DNA of 64,000 nt from Polaromonas sp. UBA5171 (GTDB lineage Bacteria > Pseudomonadota > Gammaproteobacteria > Burkholderiales > Burkholderiaceae_C), in the NCBI GenBank assembly GCA_002413395.1, contig DHWX01000029.1:1-64000 (forward strand), given 5' to 3'. The notes below the pieces were generated by a model. That model searched no databases and was not told the origin of the DNA. It saw only the letters and a list, made by a program, of their open reading frames with translations. Below, one piece after another: positions 1 through 10,323 of the stretch (positions within the stretch are counted from its first letter, which is position 1; the number at the start of each line of letters is the position of its first letter). Made by a program: the position numbers and the translations under genes.

Positions 1-355
1 GAAAGTGACAAAGATGGGTTAGGTTCAAAGACCGCCAACAAAGCGCGAAGCAGGCCGGAAATTGGACGGATCAAGCGGAAAGGGTATAGATAAGAAAGAT
101 TGAATCAATTTCATCTTATAAAACTGCCTTCACTTTGTCTTCAGTCCAAGCTTGCTGCAAACCCGCAGGTTGCTGGGTTTTTCTGATTTGCCTTCAATGT
201 CGCAGTATTTTTGCAAAAAGACACCCAGAGTCAACGTCAAACGGGCTGTGCCGGGTAATGAGACGGCGCGATATCAGGGTGATATCAATCTGTCTCAAGG
301 TGCATTTACTTGCTGTTGTTCTTTAGCCAAGTGGGTAAAAGTGTGAGTAGCTTTT
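1..355. other. Intergenic region, no supported gene
   Basis: Only short overlapping reading frames of 63-64 codons occur here, without ribosome binding sites or recognisable products. The stretch is more A+T-rich than its surroundings. The one structured element is a terminator-like hairpin near 156-184. The left edge may hold the downstream flank of a gene outside the window. Confidence 0.4.
156..184 (+). terminator. Putative Rho-independent terminator
   Basis: AAACCC at 159-164 pairs with GGGTTT at 175-180 and is followed by a short T-run. It would end a plus-strand transcript entering from the left of the window. The stem is short, so the call is moderate. Confidence 0.4.
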
Positions 356-368
356 TACAGACAAGAAA

Positions 369-399
369 AAACCCTAAGTAAATCAATCACTTAGGGTTA
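369..399 (-). terminator. Rho-independent terminator after tRNA-Ser
   Basis: AACCCTAAGT (370-379) and ACTTAGGGTT (389-398) form a perfect 10-bp stem with a 9-nt loop. On the minus strand the stem is followed by TTTTTCTTGT. It lies just beyond the 3' end of the tRNA and so ends the lysC/tRNA-Ser transcript. Confidence 0.85.
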
Positions 400-403
400 T
401 ATC

Positions 404-496
404 TGGCGGAAACGGAGGGATTCGAACCCTCGATGAGGCTCTACACCCCATACTCCCTTAGCAGGGGAGCACCTTCGGCCACTCGGTCACGTTTCC
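404..496 (-). tRNA. tRNA-Ser (anticodon GCU)
   Basis: The minus strand folds as a class II tRNA with acceptor arm GGAAACG...CGTTTCC, discriminator G and an encoded CCA end (404-406). The anticodon stem CTCCC/GGGAG encloses the loop CTGCTAA, giving anticodon GCU for AGC/AGU codons. The long variable arm and 93-nt length are typical of tRNA-Ser, and the T-arm motif GGTTCGAATCC is present. It sits 54 nt downstream of lysC on the same strand and is followed by a strong terminator, so it is probably co-transcribed with or processed from that unit. Confidence 0.97.
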
Positions 497-550
497 AATG
501 AGGCAATTATCTCACGACTTCAGGCACAGGCGCGCTGCAAACGACAAGCA

Positions 551-1819
551 TCAGTCTGCGGGCTGGTCCAGGTCAAACGCCTTGTGCAACGCGCGCACCG
601 CTAGCTCCATGTATTTTTCATCAATCACGACCGAGGTCTTGATCTCGCTGGTGGAGATCATCTGGATGTTGATTCCCTCCTCGCTGAGCACGCGAAACAT
701 CTTGCTGGCAATCCCTACATGGCTGCGCATGCCGATGCCGACGATGCTGACCTTGCATATCCTCGCGTCACCAGTGACTTCCTGTGCGCCCAGTGCGGGC
801 AGTACCCTGGCCTTGAGCAGATCTACTGCTTTGGCATAGTCGTTGCGGTTCACGGTGAAACTGAAATCGGTCTTGCCGTCCCTGCTGATGTTTTGAATGA
901 TCACATCAACCTCGATGTTGGCATCGGCCACGGTGCCAAGAATCTGATAGGCAATGCCGGGAGTGTCCGGCACGCCGAGAACAGAAATTTTGGCTTCGTC
1001 GCGGCTGAAAGCAATGCCCGATATGATGGCTTTTTCCATGTGTTCGTCTTCCTCAAAACTGATCAGGGTGCCTGAACTGGCTTCTTCATTGATGTCGATA
1101 TCCCAGTCAGTGAAGCTGGACAGCACGCGCAGTGGCACCCTGTACTTGCCGGCAAACTCGACCGAGCGGATTTGCAGCACCTTCGAGCCCAGCGAGGCCA
1201 TTTCCAGCATCTCTTCAAAGCTCACAGTGTGCAGGCGGCGAGCTTCGGGCACCACGCGCGGATCAGTTGTATAAACGCCGTCCACGTCGGTATAGATCAG
1301 GCACTCATGGGCTTTCAGCGCCGCGGCAATCGCCACCGCCGAGGTATCCGAACCGCCGCGACCCAACGTGGTCACGTTGCCACCGTCGTCCACCCCCTGA
1401 AAGCCGGTAATGATCACGACCTTGCCTGCATCCAGGTCGGCGCGCACCCGCTCATCGTCAATCGACTCAATGCGAGCCTTGGTGTAAGCGTTATTGGTTT
1501 TTATGGTGACTTGCCAACCGGCATAGCTCACCGCCGGCATGCCTTCGGCCTGCAGCGCAATGGCCAACAGCGCGCTGGAGGCCTGCTCGCCGGTGGCGGC
1601 CAGCGCATCAAGCTCGCGGCTGTAGGCATCGTCAGGCCGGGCGGGTGCCAGCTCTTTGGCCAGGGCCAGCAGACGGTTGGTTTCACCACTCATGGCACTG
1701 GGAACGACAACCATCTGGTGGCCCGCCCGCGCCCATTTGGCAACACGTTTGGCCACATTCCGGATGCGCTCGGTCGAGCCCATCGAGGTGCCGCCGTATT
1801 TATGAACGATCAAAGCCAT
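551..1819 (-). CDS. lysC: Aspartate kinase
   Basis: Aspartokinase phosphorylates L-aspartate in the first step of the lysine, threonine, methionine and diaminopimelate pathway. The 422-residue protein begins with the kinase signature KYGGTSMGS (residues 8-16), carries the GFQGVD and [12 protein letters not shown] nucleotide/substrate-binding segments in the middle, and ends in two tandem ACT domains (about residues 265-415), the usual site of lysine/threonine feedback. Length and architecture match monofunctional LysC of proteobacteria. It lies downstream of tilS with about 110 nt between them and directly upstream of tRNA-Ser. The hom and thrC genes of the same pathway are near 58-60 kb in this window. 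Confidence 0.97.
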   Translation of the reverse strand: MALIVHKYGGTSMGSTERIRNVAKRVAKWARAGHQMVVVPSAMSGETNRLLALAKELAPARPDDAYSRELDALAATGEQASSALLAIALQAEGMPAVSYAGWQVTIKTNNAYTKARIESIDDERVRADLDAGKVVIITGFQGVDDGGNVTTLGRGGSDTSAVAIAAALKAHECLIYTDVDGVYTTDPRVVPEARRLHTVSFEEMLEMASLGSKVLQIRSVEFAGKYRVPLRVLSSFTDWDIDINEEASSGTLISFEEDEHMEKAIISGIAFSRDEAKISVLGVPDTPGIAYQILGTVADANIEVDVIIQNISRDGKTDFSFTVNRNDYAKAVDLLKARVLPALGAQEVTGDARICKVSIVGIGMRSHVGIASKMFRVLSEEGINIQMISTSEIKTSVVIDEKYMELAVRALHKAFDLDQPAD

Positions 1820-1931
1820 TGCAGGATATCAATCAGTTGTTGGTTGCGAGCTTTTTAGTCGCAACTGGCTGTTAAAGGCGCCATTTTCACCAGTGCCTGG
1901 ACAGCCAGCAAAGTTTGAAATTATAGCCAGG

Positions 1932-3011
1932 TCATCCAGGGCGACTGCGCGCCTCATCCATCTTGTCCGCTTCGACGGAGTAGTGCAGAACAGGCCCTCG
2001 CCGAGTGACATGGCCCGTAGCCACCTTGAGGTGAATCCGGTGCCCGCGGGTAGTGCACGACGCAATTTGCACCAGCAGTTGCTCAAGCTGCGCCGCACTG
2101 GGCGTAGCCTGCTGCTGCAGCAGCCAGCAGCGCAGCGCATTGGCCTGGCGTGGCGGCGATAACGCCTGCAACGCCTTGATGGCTGGCGGTGTGCCGACTG
2201 CAGTCAAATCCTGCCGGGCAACCTCCAGCAGCACCGCCTGTGCTTGGGCGGCGTGCCGGGCACTGCGGGAAAAGGTCTCGCGATACTGCGGAAACGCCTG
2301 CGCCAGCGCAGGCAGCAGGCGCGCCCGAATGCGGTTGCGGGTATAGCGTTCGTCGGTGTTGCTCGGGTCATCGACAAATGGAATTTTCTGCGCTACCACC
2401 CATTCGCGCAAACTGAACGCCGGAATCTGCAGCAGCGGGCGGTAAAACACCATCCCCTCGCGCTCAAACTTTGCGGGCATGGACGCCAGACCCGGCAAAC
2501 CGGCTCCACGGCTGAGCGCCAGCAACAGGGTCTCCACCTGGTCGTCAGCATGCTGGCCCAGCAGCACGCCATTAAGGCCACTTTGCCGGGCCACCCGCGC
2601 CAGTGCCGCGTAGCGCGCCCGCCGCGCCGCGTCTTCAGGGCTTTCGCCCGGTGCATGACCGGCATCGACCTGCACCACATGCAGCGGCACCTGCGCGTTG
2701 GCGCAGACCGTCTTGCAGACGCGTACAAAGTCGTCGGCTGCGGCCTGAAGCCCATGATGAACATGAAGGGCCTGAACCTGGCCGGGCCAGCACTGCACGG
2801 CGGCCAACAGCAAGGCGGTGGAATCCGCGCCACCACTGTAGGCAACGCCCAAAGGCGGTGGCGGGCAGGCACTACCCGCCACCGCCTGCAAGACTCGCAG
2901 CGCCGGATTGGCGGGATACGTCGCGTTCACTGATTCGGGTTGGCCGGCGCCTCGTCCCACCACCCGGGGCTTACTTGCTCGCGTCGGCTTTGGTGTCGGT
3001 AAATCGGCCAT
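1932..3011 (-). CDS. tilS: tRNA(Ile)-lysidine synthase
   Basis: TilS uses ATP to convert C34 of the CAU anticodon of a minor tRNA-Ile to lysidine, which switches decoding from AUG to AUA. The PP-loop motif SGGADS is near the N-terminus, followed by the conserved [11 protein letters not shown] and RGAGLPGL segments. At about 360 residues it is shorter than the E. coli enzyme and has a reduced C-terminal domain. The start is uncertain: ATG 3011 (MADLPT) is used here, an earlier in-frame start exists at 3029, and both lie inside the end of accA (stop at 2971), so translation is probably coupled. A later GTG before the PP-loop is also possible. Confidence 0.92.
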   Translation of the reverse strand: MADLPTPKPTRASKPRVVGRGAGQPESVNATYPANPALRVLQAVAGSACPPPPLGVAYSGGADSTALLLAAVQCWPGQVQALHVHHGLQAAADDFVRVCKTVCANAQVPLHVVQVDAGHAPGESPEDAARRARYAALARVARQSGLNGVLLGQHADDQVETLLLALSRGAGLPGLASMPAKFEREGMVFYRPLLQIPAFSLREWVVAQKIPFVDDPSNTDERYTRNRIRARLLPALAQAFPQYRETFSRSARHAAQAQAVLLEVARQDLTAVGTPPAIKALQALSPPRQANALRCWLLQQQATPSAAQLEQLLVQIASCTTRGHRIHLKVATGHVTRRGPVLHYSVEADKMDEARSRPG

Positions 3012-3951
3012 AGCTTTGCAGGCGATCATAGCGACGGTCCAGCAACTCCTTGACCTTCAAGTCGCTGACCTGCCGGAACGCATCATTGAGCGCCCGTTTC
3101 AGAAAGGCCGCCATCTGCTTGGGGTCGCGGTGGGCCCCTCCCACCGGTTCATTGACAATCTTGTCGATCACGCCCAGCGCCTTGAGACGATGCGCCGTGA
3201 TGCCCATCGCCTCGGCGGCCTCCTGCGCCTTGTCGGAGGTTTTCCAGAGAATCGAGGCGCAGCCTTCCGGGCTGATGACGGCGTATATCGAATACTGCAG
3301 CATCACGACCTGGTCGGCCACAGAAATGGCCAGCGCCCCGCCCGAGCCGCCTTCACCGATGATGGTGGTGATGATGGGCACTTCGAGTTGCGCCATTTCA
3401 AAAATGTTGCGGCCAATGGCTTCCGACTGGCCGCGCTCTTCGGCGTCGAGACCGGGATAGGCGCCGGGTGTATCGACAAAGGTGAACACCGGCAGCCTGA
3501 ATTTTTCGGCGGTTTTCATGAGCCGCAGCGCCTTGCGGTACCCCTCAGGCTTGCTCATGCCGAAATTGCGCAGGCTGCGCTCGCGGGTATCACGTCCTTT
3601 TTGATGGCCCAGCACCATGCAGGCGGTGCCATTGAAACGGGCCAGGCCGCCGACAATGCTCAGGTCGTCGGCAAAATGCCGGTCACCGTGCAGTTCCACA
3701 AAGTCGGTGAAGATGTCCCGGATGTAGTCGAGCGTGTAGGGCCGCTCGGTGTGACGGGCGATCTTGGTGATCTGCCACGGGCTCAAGACGCTGTAAATTT
3801 CCTTGGTGAGCTGCTGGCTTTTTTTGGCAAGCTGGTCGATTTCTTCTGAAATATCAACCGCTGACTCGGTTTGCACATAACGCAACTCTTCTATTTTTCC
3901 TTCCAGGTCAGCAATCGGCTGCTCAAAATCGAGGAATATCTTTTTGGCCAT
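2971..3951 (-). CDS. accA: Acetyl-CoA carboxylase carboxyltransferase subunit alpha
   Basis: The alpha subunit pairs with AccD to transfer the carboxyl group from biotin-BCCP to acetyl-CoA, giving malonyl-CoA for fatty acid synthesis. The 326-residue protein begins [12 protein letters not shown], has the N-terminal coiled region, and shows typical AccA segments [18 protein letters not shown] and [11 protein letters not shown]. Length equals that of other proteobacterial AccA proteins. Its 3' end overlaps the tilS start and it lies 21 nt after the upstream DNA glycosylase gene, which suggests one transcript through tilS. Confidence 0.97.
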   Translation of the reverse strand: MAKKIFLDFEQPIADLEGKIEELRYVQTESAVDISEEIDQLAKKSQQLTKEIYSVLSPWQITKIARHTERPYTLDYIRDIFTDFVELHGDRHFADDLSIVGGLARFNGTACMVLGHQKGRDTRERSLRNFGMSKPEGYRKALRLMKTAEKFRLPVFTFVDTPGAYPGLDAEERGQSEAIGRNIFEMAQLEVPIITTIIGEGGSGGALAISVADQVVMLQYSIYAVISPEGCASILWKTSDKAQEAAEAMGITAHRLKALGVIDKIVNEPVGGAHRDPKQMAAFLKRALNDAFRQVSDLKVKELLDRRYDRLQSYGRFTDTKADASK

Positions 3952-3972
3952 CTACTGCTCCTCAAGGCTTGC

Positions 3973-4707
3973 TTAAACTCGAATCTGCTCACTACCCTGC
4001 CTGGTATCCGGGACCGGCAAAGGATCGAGAGAGCGCCAAATATACCAAGTCGCCACACTGCAGTATGGTGCCCAGGCATCCGCCACCTCGCGTGCATCGC
4101 TGCGACTGACCGATTCACCCGAAAAATAGTTGTGGCTGATGCCATTGATCAGCCCGACGTCGTCCAGCGGCAGCACGTTGGGACGCATGAGGTAAAAAAT
4201 CAGGAACATCTCGGCCGTCCATCGGCCAATGCCGCGAATCGCCACCAGTTCGGCAATGATCGCCTCGTCGTCCATCACCTGCTGCCAGTCGCTCACATGG
4301 AGTGTGCCGGCATCAAAGTGAATTGACAAATCAACCAGATACTCGATTTTGCGCGCGCTCAGGCCCGCCGCCCGCATGTCATCGACCTTGAGCCGCAATA
4401 TATGGGCCGGTGTCATTTCTTTGGGCAACGCCGCAAAACGGTGCCAGACAGTTTGCGCAGCCTTGACCGAAATCTGTTGCCCCACAATGCTGCGCGCCAG
4501 AGTGCTGAAGGCATCGCCACGCGTTTGCAGACAGGTGTCGCCACACTGCGGAATCAGCCGCTTCATGACCCGGTCTTTCTTGACCAGATGCCTGCAGGCG
4601 TCGGCCCAGTACGCAGGCATCACGGTGGCGGCCCCGCACTTCCCGAACTCCTCGGGTGCCTCGATCAGCTCAGTACTGGCAGGTCCGCTTTTTACTATTC
4701 TTTTCAT
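3973..4707 (-). CDS. DNA-3-methyladenine glycosylase, HhH-GPD (AlkA-like) family
   Basis: This enzyme should excise alkylated bases such as 3-methyladenine in base excision repair. The helix-hairpin-helix is at about residues 155-166 (VAIRGIGRWTAEM), followed by the loop LPLDDVGL with the candidate catalytic aspartate (Asp182/183). SIVGQQIS near residue 73 is typical of the family. The 244-residue reading frame starts about 30 residues before the usual MPAYW beginning, so translation may start later. It lies between cysS and accA on the same strand. A second, structurally unrelated alkyladenine glycosylase is at 27.1 kb. Confidence 0.9.
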   Translation of the reverse strand: MKRIVKSGPASTELIEAPEEFGKCGAATVMPAYWADACRHLVKKDRVMKRLIPQCGDTCLQTRGDAFSTLARSIVGQQISVKAAQTVWHRFAALPKEMTPAHILRLKVDDMRAAGLSARKIEYLVDLSIHFDAGTLHVSDWQQVMDDEAIIAELVAIRGIGRWTAEMFLIFYLMRPNVLPLDDVGLINGISHNYFSGESVSRSDAREVADAWAPYCSVATWYIWRSLDPLPVPDTRQGSEQIRV

Positions 4708-4759
4708 AGCTTGTCAGGCCTTTCTTTAAAGAGCCGAAGGCTAAAACGGTTTTCAACTC

Positions 4760-6148
4760 TCACGATTGCACTTCCCAGGCTGTCCCTTGAGGCGAGTCTT
4801 TCAGCACAATGCCTTGGCCCAGCAACTCGTCGCGAATACGATCGGCCGCCGCGAAGTCCCTGGCTTTTTTCGCTTCAGCGCGCTGCGCAATCAACGCCTG
4901 AATGCTGGCGTCGTCCAGCTCCGCGCCAGCCTGCAGGAAACGGCCCGGCGTGCCCTGCAGCAGCCCCAGACACGCGCCCAGGGCTTTGAGCAAACCGGCC
5001 AGTTTGGGAGACCGCGTCTTGTTGACTTCGCCGGCCAGCTCAAACAACACGGCAATTGCTTCGGGCGTGCCAAAGTCTTCGTCCATCGCCGCCTTGAAGC
5101 GGGCCGCGAACGATTCACGCCAGTCTATGCTCACGCTGGCAGGCGCGACAAGGTTGAGCGCGGTGTACAGGCGCTTGAGCGAATTACGGGCATCATCCAA
5201 ATGCGCATCGCTGTAATTGAGCGGGCTGCGGTAGTGCGCCCGGAGAATGAAAAACCGCACTGTTTCGGCGTCGTACCGGGCCAGAATTTCGCGGATGGTA
5301 AAAAAGTTGCCCAGTGACTTGGACATCTTTTCGTTGTCCACCCGCACAAACCCGTTGTGCATCCAGATACTGGCCAGCGGCTTGCCAAAGGCACCCTCGG
5401 ACTGGGCAATCTCGTTTTCATGGTGCGGAAACTGCAAGTCAGCGCCGCCGCCATGAATGTCAAACGACTCGCCCAGCAACTCACAGGCCATGGCCGAGCA
5501 TTCAATATGCCAGCCAGGACGGCCGCGGCCATAGGCGCTGTCCCATTTGGCATCGTCGGGCTCACCCGGCTTGGCGCTCTTCCAGAGCACGAAATCCAGC
5601 GGGTCATCCTTGCCGCCATCCACCTCCACCCGCTCGCCAGCACGCAACTCATCGGGCGACTTGCCAGAAAGCTTGCCATAGCCCGCAAACCTGCGCACGG
5701 CGTAGTTCACGTCGCCAGCGTTCTGGCCGCCATGCGAGGCGTAGGCCAGCCCCTTCTGCTCAAGGACGCCAATCAACTTGAGCATTTGTGGCACGTACTG
5801 GGTGGCGCGCGGCTCATGGGTCGGTCGCTCGATGCCCAGCGCGTCGGCATCCTGATGCAGCGCCTCGATCATGCGGTTGGTCAGCGCGCGTATGCTTTCA
5901 CCGTTTTCAAGCGCGCGCCTGATGATCTTGTCGTCAATGTCGGTGACGTTGCGCACATAGGTGACCTGCAAGCCACTCAAGCGGAGCCAGCGCTGGACCA
6001 CGTCAAAAGCCACCATGGCGCGCGCATGGCCAAGGTGGCAAAGGTCATACACCGTCATGCCGCAGACATACATGCGGACCTGGCCAGGGACCAGGGGAGA
6101 AAAATTTTCCATGCCACGCGACAGCGTGTTGTAAATGCGAAGGCTCAT
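4760..6148 (-). CDS. cysS: Cysteinyl-tRNA synthetase
   Basis: CysRS charges tRNA-Cys in the cytoplasm. The class I motifs are HLGHAR (HIGH-type) near residue 37 and KMSKSLGNF (KMSKS loop) in the middle. The Zn-binding [12 protein letters not shown] and WHIECSAM segments are intact, and the C-terminal anticodon-binding helix bundle is present. ATG 6148 ([12 protein letters not shown]) gives 462 residues, the usual size. A longer frame beginning with TTG at 6199 adds 17 unconserved residues and is not preferred. It leads the minus-strand block that continues into the glycosylase and accA. Confidence 0.97.
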   Translation of the reverse strand: MSLRIYNTLSRGMENFSPLVPGQVRMYVCGMTVYDLCHLGHARAMVAFDVVQRWLRLSGLQVTYVRNVTDIDDKIIRRALENGESIRALTNRMIEALHQDADALGIERPTHEPRATQYVPQMLKLIGVLEQKGLAYASHGGQNAGDVNYAVRRFAGYGKLSGKSPDELRAGERVEVDGGKDDPLDFVLWKSAKPGEPDDAKWDSAYGRGRPGWHIECSAMACELLGESFDIHGGGADLQFPHHENEIAQSEGAFGKPLASIWMHNGFVRVDNEKMSKSLGNFFTIREILARYDAETVRFFILRAHYRSPLNYSDAHLDDARNSLKRLYTALNLVAPASVSIDWRESFAARFKAAMDEDFGTPEAIAVLFELAGEVNKTRSPKLAGLLKALGACLGLLQGTPGRFLQAGAELDDASIQALIAQRAEAKKARDFAAADRIRDELLGQGIVLKDSPQGTAWEVQS

Positions 6149-6448
6149 GAATGGTCTGGGTGCGTGGCCTGACTTCAATTGGTCAGAAGGTGAACACAAG
6201 GCGGTATCTCTGGGGATCGCTGTCAGACAAAAGGCTGACTGCGGATGCGCAAGAACCTGCCATCAACCGGAAAAGTTCAAGACCGCGCAAGCCATGAACT
6301 ATAACCCCCTCAGCTACAATTGCACCATCCATTCGGTTGGTGTTACAGCGTATAAATGACCCGCCCGGCCCACTGAAAGCCGTGTCGTATATATTGGCTT
6401 TGTGCCCGACGGCTTGCCACATCTGCCAAAAAAATCACCAAAGTTCTT
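6149..6448. other. Divergent intergenic region between cysS and the TPR gene
   Basis: About 300 nt separate two divergently transcribed genes, so promoters for both should lie here. A TACAAT hexamer at 6315-6320 is a candidate -10 element for the rightward unit, but no good -35 could be matched. No further gene is seen. Confidence 0.35.
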
Positions 6449-7015
6449 ATGCCAACGCCAGCATTACTTGCACGCCAACCCTTGCTGATCATCCTGCGCG
6501 TGCTGGCGCTGGCGGCTACGCTGTTGGTGTCCCTGGCCCATGCCGACGAGTACGCTGACATAAACCGCCTGATCGGGGCCAGCCAGTACGTTGAAGCGCT
6601 TGCCAAAGCCGAAGCGTACCTGGCCAGCAAGCCGCGCGACCCACAAATGCGCTTCCTCAAGGGTGTCATCCAGAGCGAAACCGGCAAACCCAGCGAAGCG
6701 ATGGCCACTTTCATCCACATCACGGAAGACTACCCCGAACTGCCCGAGCCCTATAACAACCTGGCGGTACTCTATGCCAGCCAAAACCAGTTCGACAAGG
6801 CCAGAGCCGCACTTGAAATGGCAATTCGCATTAATCCGGGCTATGCCACCGCCTACGAAAACCTAGGCGATGTCTATGCCCAGCTCGCCAGCCAGGCCTA
6901 CAGCAAGGCGCTGCAGCTCAACGCAAGCAATGTCGGCCTGCCCCCCAAGCTGACCCTGATCCGTCAGTTGCTGACGCCCGTTGCAAAAACCCCCAAACCG
7001 GCCGCCGCATCCTGA
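6449..7015 (+). CDS. Periplasmic TPR-repeat protein
   Basis: The 188-residue product starts with a hydrophobic signal peptide ending near VSLAHA-DE, so it should be exported. The mature part is a run of tetratricopeptide repeats (for example YNNLAVLYASQNQFDKAR and YENLGDVYAQLASQAYSKAL, residues 95-155), a scaffold for protein-protein contacts. The tail is rich in lysine, proline and alanine. It lies 41 nt before a secreted cyclophilin, ppiB and lpxH in one orientation. Specific function is not evident. Confidence 0.85.
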   Translation: MPTPALLARQPLLIILRVLALAATLLVSLAHADEYADINRLIGASQYVEALAKAEAYLASKPRDPQMRFLKGVIQSETGKPSEAMATFIHITEDYPELPEPYNNLAVLYASQNQFDKARAALEMAIRINPGYATAYENLGDVYAQLASQAYSKALQLNASNVGLPPKLTLIRQLLTPVAKTPKPAAAS

Positions 7016-7056
7016 AAAGCCATCCGCCTGATTTTTTCTTTCCAAGGAGTGACCCA

Positions 7057-7662
7057 TTGAAGACAACCCTCACACGACGCGCCGCAACGGCCCTGTTAGC
7101 GGCCGCAAGTCTGGCCGGGCTGGCCGCTGCCGGCCCAGCCTTGGCGCAGACCGCGCCCAAGGTCAAATTCATCACCAGCGAGGGCAACTTTGTGGTCGAG
7201 GTTTACCCGGACAAAGCTCCCAAAACGGTTGAAAACTTTTTGCAGTATGTGAAAGACAAGCACTACGACGGCACCATTTTTCACCGGGTGATCAACAACT
7301 TCATGGTGCAGGGCGGCGGCTTTGACGCCAGCTACGCGCAAAAACCCACGCGCCCGCCGATTCTTCACGAAGGCCGCGAAGCCATCGCCAGGGGTGGCCC
7401 AAAAAATACGGTTGGCACCATCGCCATGGCCCGCACCAGTGACCCCAACTCGGCCTCGGCGCAGTTTTTCATCAACGTCAAGGACAACGATTTCCTGAAC
7501 CCCACCGCGCAGAGTGATGGCTACACCGTGTTCGGCAAGGTCGTGAGCGGCATGGACGTGGTCAATAAAATAAAGTCGGTGCCCACCGGCGCAGGCGGCC
7601 CCTTCCCTTCGGACGTGCCCAAAACACCGGTACTGATCAAATCTGCCACCCTTCTTAACTGA
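7057..7662 (+). CDS. ppiA: Secreted cyclophilin-type peptidyl-prolyl isomerase
   Basis: Cyclophilins speed cis/trans isomerisation of X-Pro bonds. This 201-residue protein has an N-terminal signal peptide ([10 protein letters not shown] to PALAQ, about 31 residues), so it acts in the periplasm. The catalytic core shows [15 protein letters not shown] and [18 protein letters not shown]. The start is TTG at 7057, well placed after the AAGGAG site at 7044-7049. It lies 20 nt upstream of the cytoplasmic paralogue ppiB; the pair looks like an old tandem duplication. Confidence 0.93.
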   Translation: MKTTLTRRAATALLAAASLAGLAAAGPALAQTAPKVKFITSEGNFVVEVYPDKAPKTVENFLQYVKDKHYDGTIFHRVINNFMVQGGGFDASYAQKPTRPPILHEGREAIARGGPKNTVGTIAMARTSDPNSASAQFFINVKDNDFLNPTAQSDGYTVFGKVVSGMDVVNKIKSVPTGAGGPFPSDVPKTPVLIKSATLLN

Positions 7663-7682
7663 CTCACCCCTGCAGGACCTTT

Positions 7683-8195
7683 ATGAACAGCCCCAAAGTA
7701 GCACTCCACATCGCCAACCATGGCGTCATCACGCTCGAACTGGACGTCGCCAAGGCGCCCAAGACCGTCGCCAACTTCCTGAACTATGTCAACAAGGGTT
7801 ACTACACCAACACCGTGTTTCACCGCGTGATCCCCAACTTCATGGTGCAGGGCGGCGGCTTTGAACCCGGCATGAAGCAAAAACCCACCGACGGCGAGAT
7901 CGAAAACGAAGCCAGCAACGGCCTGAAAAACGACAACTACACGGTTGCCATGGCCCGCACCAATGCACCGCATTCGGCCAGTTCGCAATTCTTCATCAAC
8001 GTGGCGGACAACGGCTTCCTGAACCACACCGCACCCGTACCTTCGGGCTGGGGCTACGCCGTGTTTGGCAAAGTGGTGGAAGGCAAGGATGTGGTTGACA
8101 AGATCAAGGCCGTCAAAACCGGCCGCAAGGGCTTTCACGACGACGTCCCGGTGGACGACGTGGTGATCGAAAAAGCGGTTGTGCTGGCCGCCTGA
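7683..8195 (+). CDS. ppiB: Cytoplasmic peptidyl-prolyl cis-trans isomerase B
   Basis: This 170-residue cyclophilin lacks a signal peptide, so it should be cytoplasmic. It carries the active-site stretch [15 protein letters not shown] and the [18 protein letters not shown] segment. It follows the secreted cyclophilin by 20 nt and precedes lpxH by about 10 nt, the order often seen as ppiB-lpxH in betaproteobacteria. Sequence similarity to the upstream gene is highest around the active site. Confidence 0.96.
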   Translation: MNSPKVALHIANHGVITLELDVAKAPKTVANFLNYVNKGYYTNTVFHRVIPNFMVQGGGFEPGMKQKPTDGEIENEASNGLKNDNYTVAMARTNAPHSASSQFFINVADNGFLNHTAPVPSGWGYAVFGKVVEGKDVVDKIKAVKTGRKGFHDDVPVDDVVIEKAVVLAA

Positions 8196-8205
8196 CATTC
8201 TTCGC

Positions 8206-9033
8206 GTGATCATCCCTGCCGTGCCCCAGATCACGGAGCTCAACGCTCCGGATTCCTGGCGCATTGTCGATTTCATTTCGGACCTGCATCTGAGCGCTGA
8301 CGCGCCAGCCACCTTCACCGTCTGGCGGCACTACATGGAAAGTACCCCGGCCGACGCCGTGTTTATTTTGGGCGACTTGTTTGAAGTCTGGGTCGGCGAC
8401 GACGCCGTGCATGACGACGCAGTCAGTGCCGCCAGGCCGTTACCCACGGCCAGTTTTGAAGACCGCTGCGCCCGCGTGCTGGGTCAGGCAGCACGGCGGC
8501 TGACGCTTTTTTTCATGCACGGCAATCGGGATTTTTTGGTCGGCCCGCGTATGATGGCCCTTTGCAACGCCCGCCTGCTGGCCGACCCCACCGTGCTGGT
8601 TTTTCACGGTCAGAAAGACCGGCGCTGGCTGCTCTCGCATGGCGACGCGCTGTGCCTGGGCGACACAGACTACCTGCGGTTTCGCCAGCAGGTGCGCAGC
8701 GTAACCTGGCAGCGCGACTTTCTAGCCAAGCCCCTGGCCGAGCGCCAAACCATCGCGCGTGGGTTGCGTCAACAAAGCCAGCAGTACCAGGCGCAGCGCA
8801 GGCAATCAGGGGCCGACGATGCCGACGTTGACAGCCACGCCGCCCGCCAATGGCTGCAGGCCGCCAATGCCCGCACCCTGATTCATGGCCACACTCACAA
8901 ACCGGCGGTGCACGACCTCGGACATGGCTTGGCACGCGTGGTGCTTAGCGACTGGGATGCGCAAGACGCGGTGCCACGCGCCGACGTGCTGCGCCTGCGC
9001 ACCACCGGCCTGAAGCGCCTTGCCCTGCACTGA
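8206..9033 (+). CDS. lpxH: UDP-2,3-diacylglucosamine diphosphatase
   Basis: LpxH hydrolyses UDP-2,3-diacyl-glucosamine to lipid X in lipid A biosynthesis at the inner membrane. The metallophosphoesterase motifs are in order: DLHLS, GDLFEVWVGDD, GNRDF, HGDALC and the C-terminal HGHTHKP. The start is uncertain: GTG 8206 is used here, GTG 8221 is also possible, and a TTG at 8179 would overlap ppiB. The presence of lpxH fits a Gram-negative outer membrane. Confidence 0.95.
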   Translation: MIIPAVPQITELNAPDSWRIVDFISDLHLSADAPATFTVWRHYMESTPADAVFILGDLFEVWVGDDAVHDDAVSAARPLPTASFEDRCARVLGQAARRLTLFFMHGNRDFLVGPRMMALCNARLLADPTVLVFHGQKDRRWLLSHGDALCLGDTDYLRFRQQVRSVTWQRDFLAKPLAERQTIARGLRQQSQQYQAQRRQSGADDADVDSHAARQWLQAANARTLIHGHTHKPAVHDLGHGLARVVLSDWDAQDAVPRADVLRLRTTGLKRLALH

Positions 9034-9066
9034 ACCCGAAACCGACGGCGGAGGGGATCTGAACTC

Positions 9067-9846
9067 ATGCTGAACTGGTTGCGCAATTTGGGACGTCGGC
9101 AGCTCGACGCCAACGCCATTCCCGACAATTTGTGGCTGGACACCCTGCTGCACTACCCTTTTCTGGCCAGGCGACCGGTGGCCGAACATTTACGACTACG
9201 CGTCCTGGTCAGCCAGTTTCTGAAGAAAAAACAATTCAGCGGCGCGCACGGACTGAAGGTCACGGACGATATGGCGGTCGCCATTGCAGCGCAGGCCTGC
9301 CTGCCGATGCTGCACCTGGGCCTGCGCTGGTATGACGACTTCGAGGGCATTGTGGTGCACCCCGGTGCCATGCTGGCGCACCGAGAAGTCACCGACGGCA
9401 GTGGCGTGGTGCACCATTTCAGCGAAGTGCTGCTGGGCGAAGCCATGAATCGCGGACCAGTCACCCTGAGCTGGCAAGACGCCGCCTCCGGCGACACCGT
9501 GGAACGGGGACACAACGTGGTGATCCACGAGTTCATCCACAAAATCGACATGCGCGACGGCTTGGCCGACGGCTGTCCACCATTGCCCTCGCGCAAAGCT
9601 CATGCGTATTGGCATGAGGTCATGCAGCCTGCCTACGACGCGTTTTGCGAGCAGGTGGCCATGGCCCACCGCTTTGGCGGTCAGCCGCCCTGGCTGGATG
9701 CTTATGGCACCAAGTCGCCGGCCGAATTTTTTGCGGTGACGTGCGAGGCCTACTTCGTCAACCGCGAGCGTTTTATCAGGGATTTTACTGATCTGACCAC
9801 CCTGTTTGACCAGTTTTTCAAGGTCAAGCAGCCGCTGGTTCAATAG
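9067..9846 (+). CDS. mtfA: Zinc-dependent peptidase, MtfA (M90) family
   Basis: MtfA in E. coli is a cytoplasmic zinc aminopeptidase that binds the regulator Mlc and thereby affects ptsG expression. This 259-residue protein carries HEFIH at residues 154-158 (HExxH) and a downstream acidic segment SPAEFFAVTCEAYF that supplies the third zinc ligand. ATG 9067 is preceded by a GGAGG-like site. It follows lpxH by 33 nt on the same strand. No Mlc homologue is seen in the window, so the partner in this organism is unknown. Confidence 0.9.
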   Translation: MLNWLRNLGRRQLDANAIPDNLWLDTLLHYPFLARRPVAEHLRLRVLVSQFLKKKQFSGAHGLKVTDDMAVAIAAQACLPMLHLGLRWYDDFEGIVVHPGAMLAHREVTDGSGVVHHFSEVLLGEAMNRGPVTLSWQDAASGDTVERGHNVVIHEFIHKIDMRDGLADGCPPLPSRKAHAYWHEVMQPAYDAFCEQVAMAHRFGGQPPWLDAYGTKSPAEFFAVTCEAYFVNRERFIRDFTDLTTLFDQFFKVKQPLVQ

Positions 9847-10323
9847 GAACGGGAGCAAATGACTACTGGTTTAATAGCAACCTAGGCGCGATTCAGGCCG
9901 CAAAACGCGCCTTTCACGGATGTTGAGGCCGTCATGCAAACGGTAGCGCAAAGGTCTGCGCATGAGACCTGCGGACACAAACCTGCAAAAACACTTGACA
10001 TTGTTGCACCGCATCACTAAAGTTCGCGGATTTTCAACTTTTGGAATTTCTTGTGGGGAACGGTTCCAGTGACAGTTGTCGATCCCGGATCGATATTGCT
10101 GCCTGACAGGCCCCCGGAAATCCGTCTCCCCTGTGTCTGATCCGGCACGGTGTCCAAGCCGAACCAATCGGCAATTTGTTCCCAGGCTTCTGTAATTTTG
10201 TTGCTTGAGCGCAGTTCGACCTTGCACACGGTCGCATAGTCGTTGACGCAGCATGCCTTGATGTTTCAACGCAATGGCTGGTCCTGACCGCTAGAGCCAT
10301 GGAATGAATATAGGGAAAATCCA
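9847..10323. other. Intergenic region before mgtA
   Basis: This 477-nt stretch precedes the magnesium ATPase gene and may hold its leader and promoter. A minus-strand frame of 70 codons (10017-10229, GTG start) is listed separately. I could not identify an M-box-type riboswitch by eye. Confidence 0.4.
10017..10229 (-). CDS. Small unrecognised ORF or gene remnant
   Basis: A 70-codon frame with GTG start; the open frame extends about 13 codons further upstream to a TGA without a better start. The product is polar, with ITEAWEQIADWFGLD and a Gly/Ser/Thr-rich middle, and looks more protein-like than the usual antisense shadow. No ribosome binding site or family was recognised. It could be a relic of a larger gene. 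Confidence is low. Confidence 0.25.
   Translation of the reverse strand: MCKVELRSSNKITEAWEQIADWFGLDTVPDQTQGRRISGGLSGSNIDPGSTTVTGTVPHKKFQKLKIREL

Noticed and set aside
9847..10323. Magnesium (M-box or mgtA-type) riboswitch upstream of mgtA
   Set aside because: No conserved blocks of known Mg2+ riboswitches were recognised by eye.
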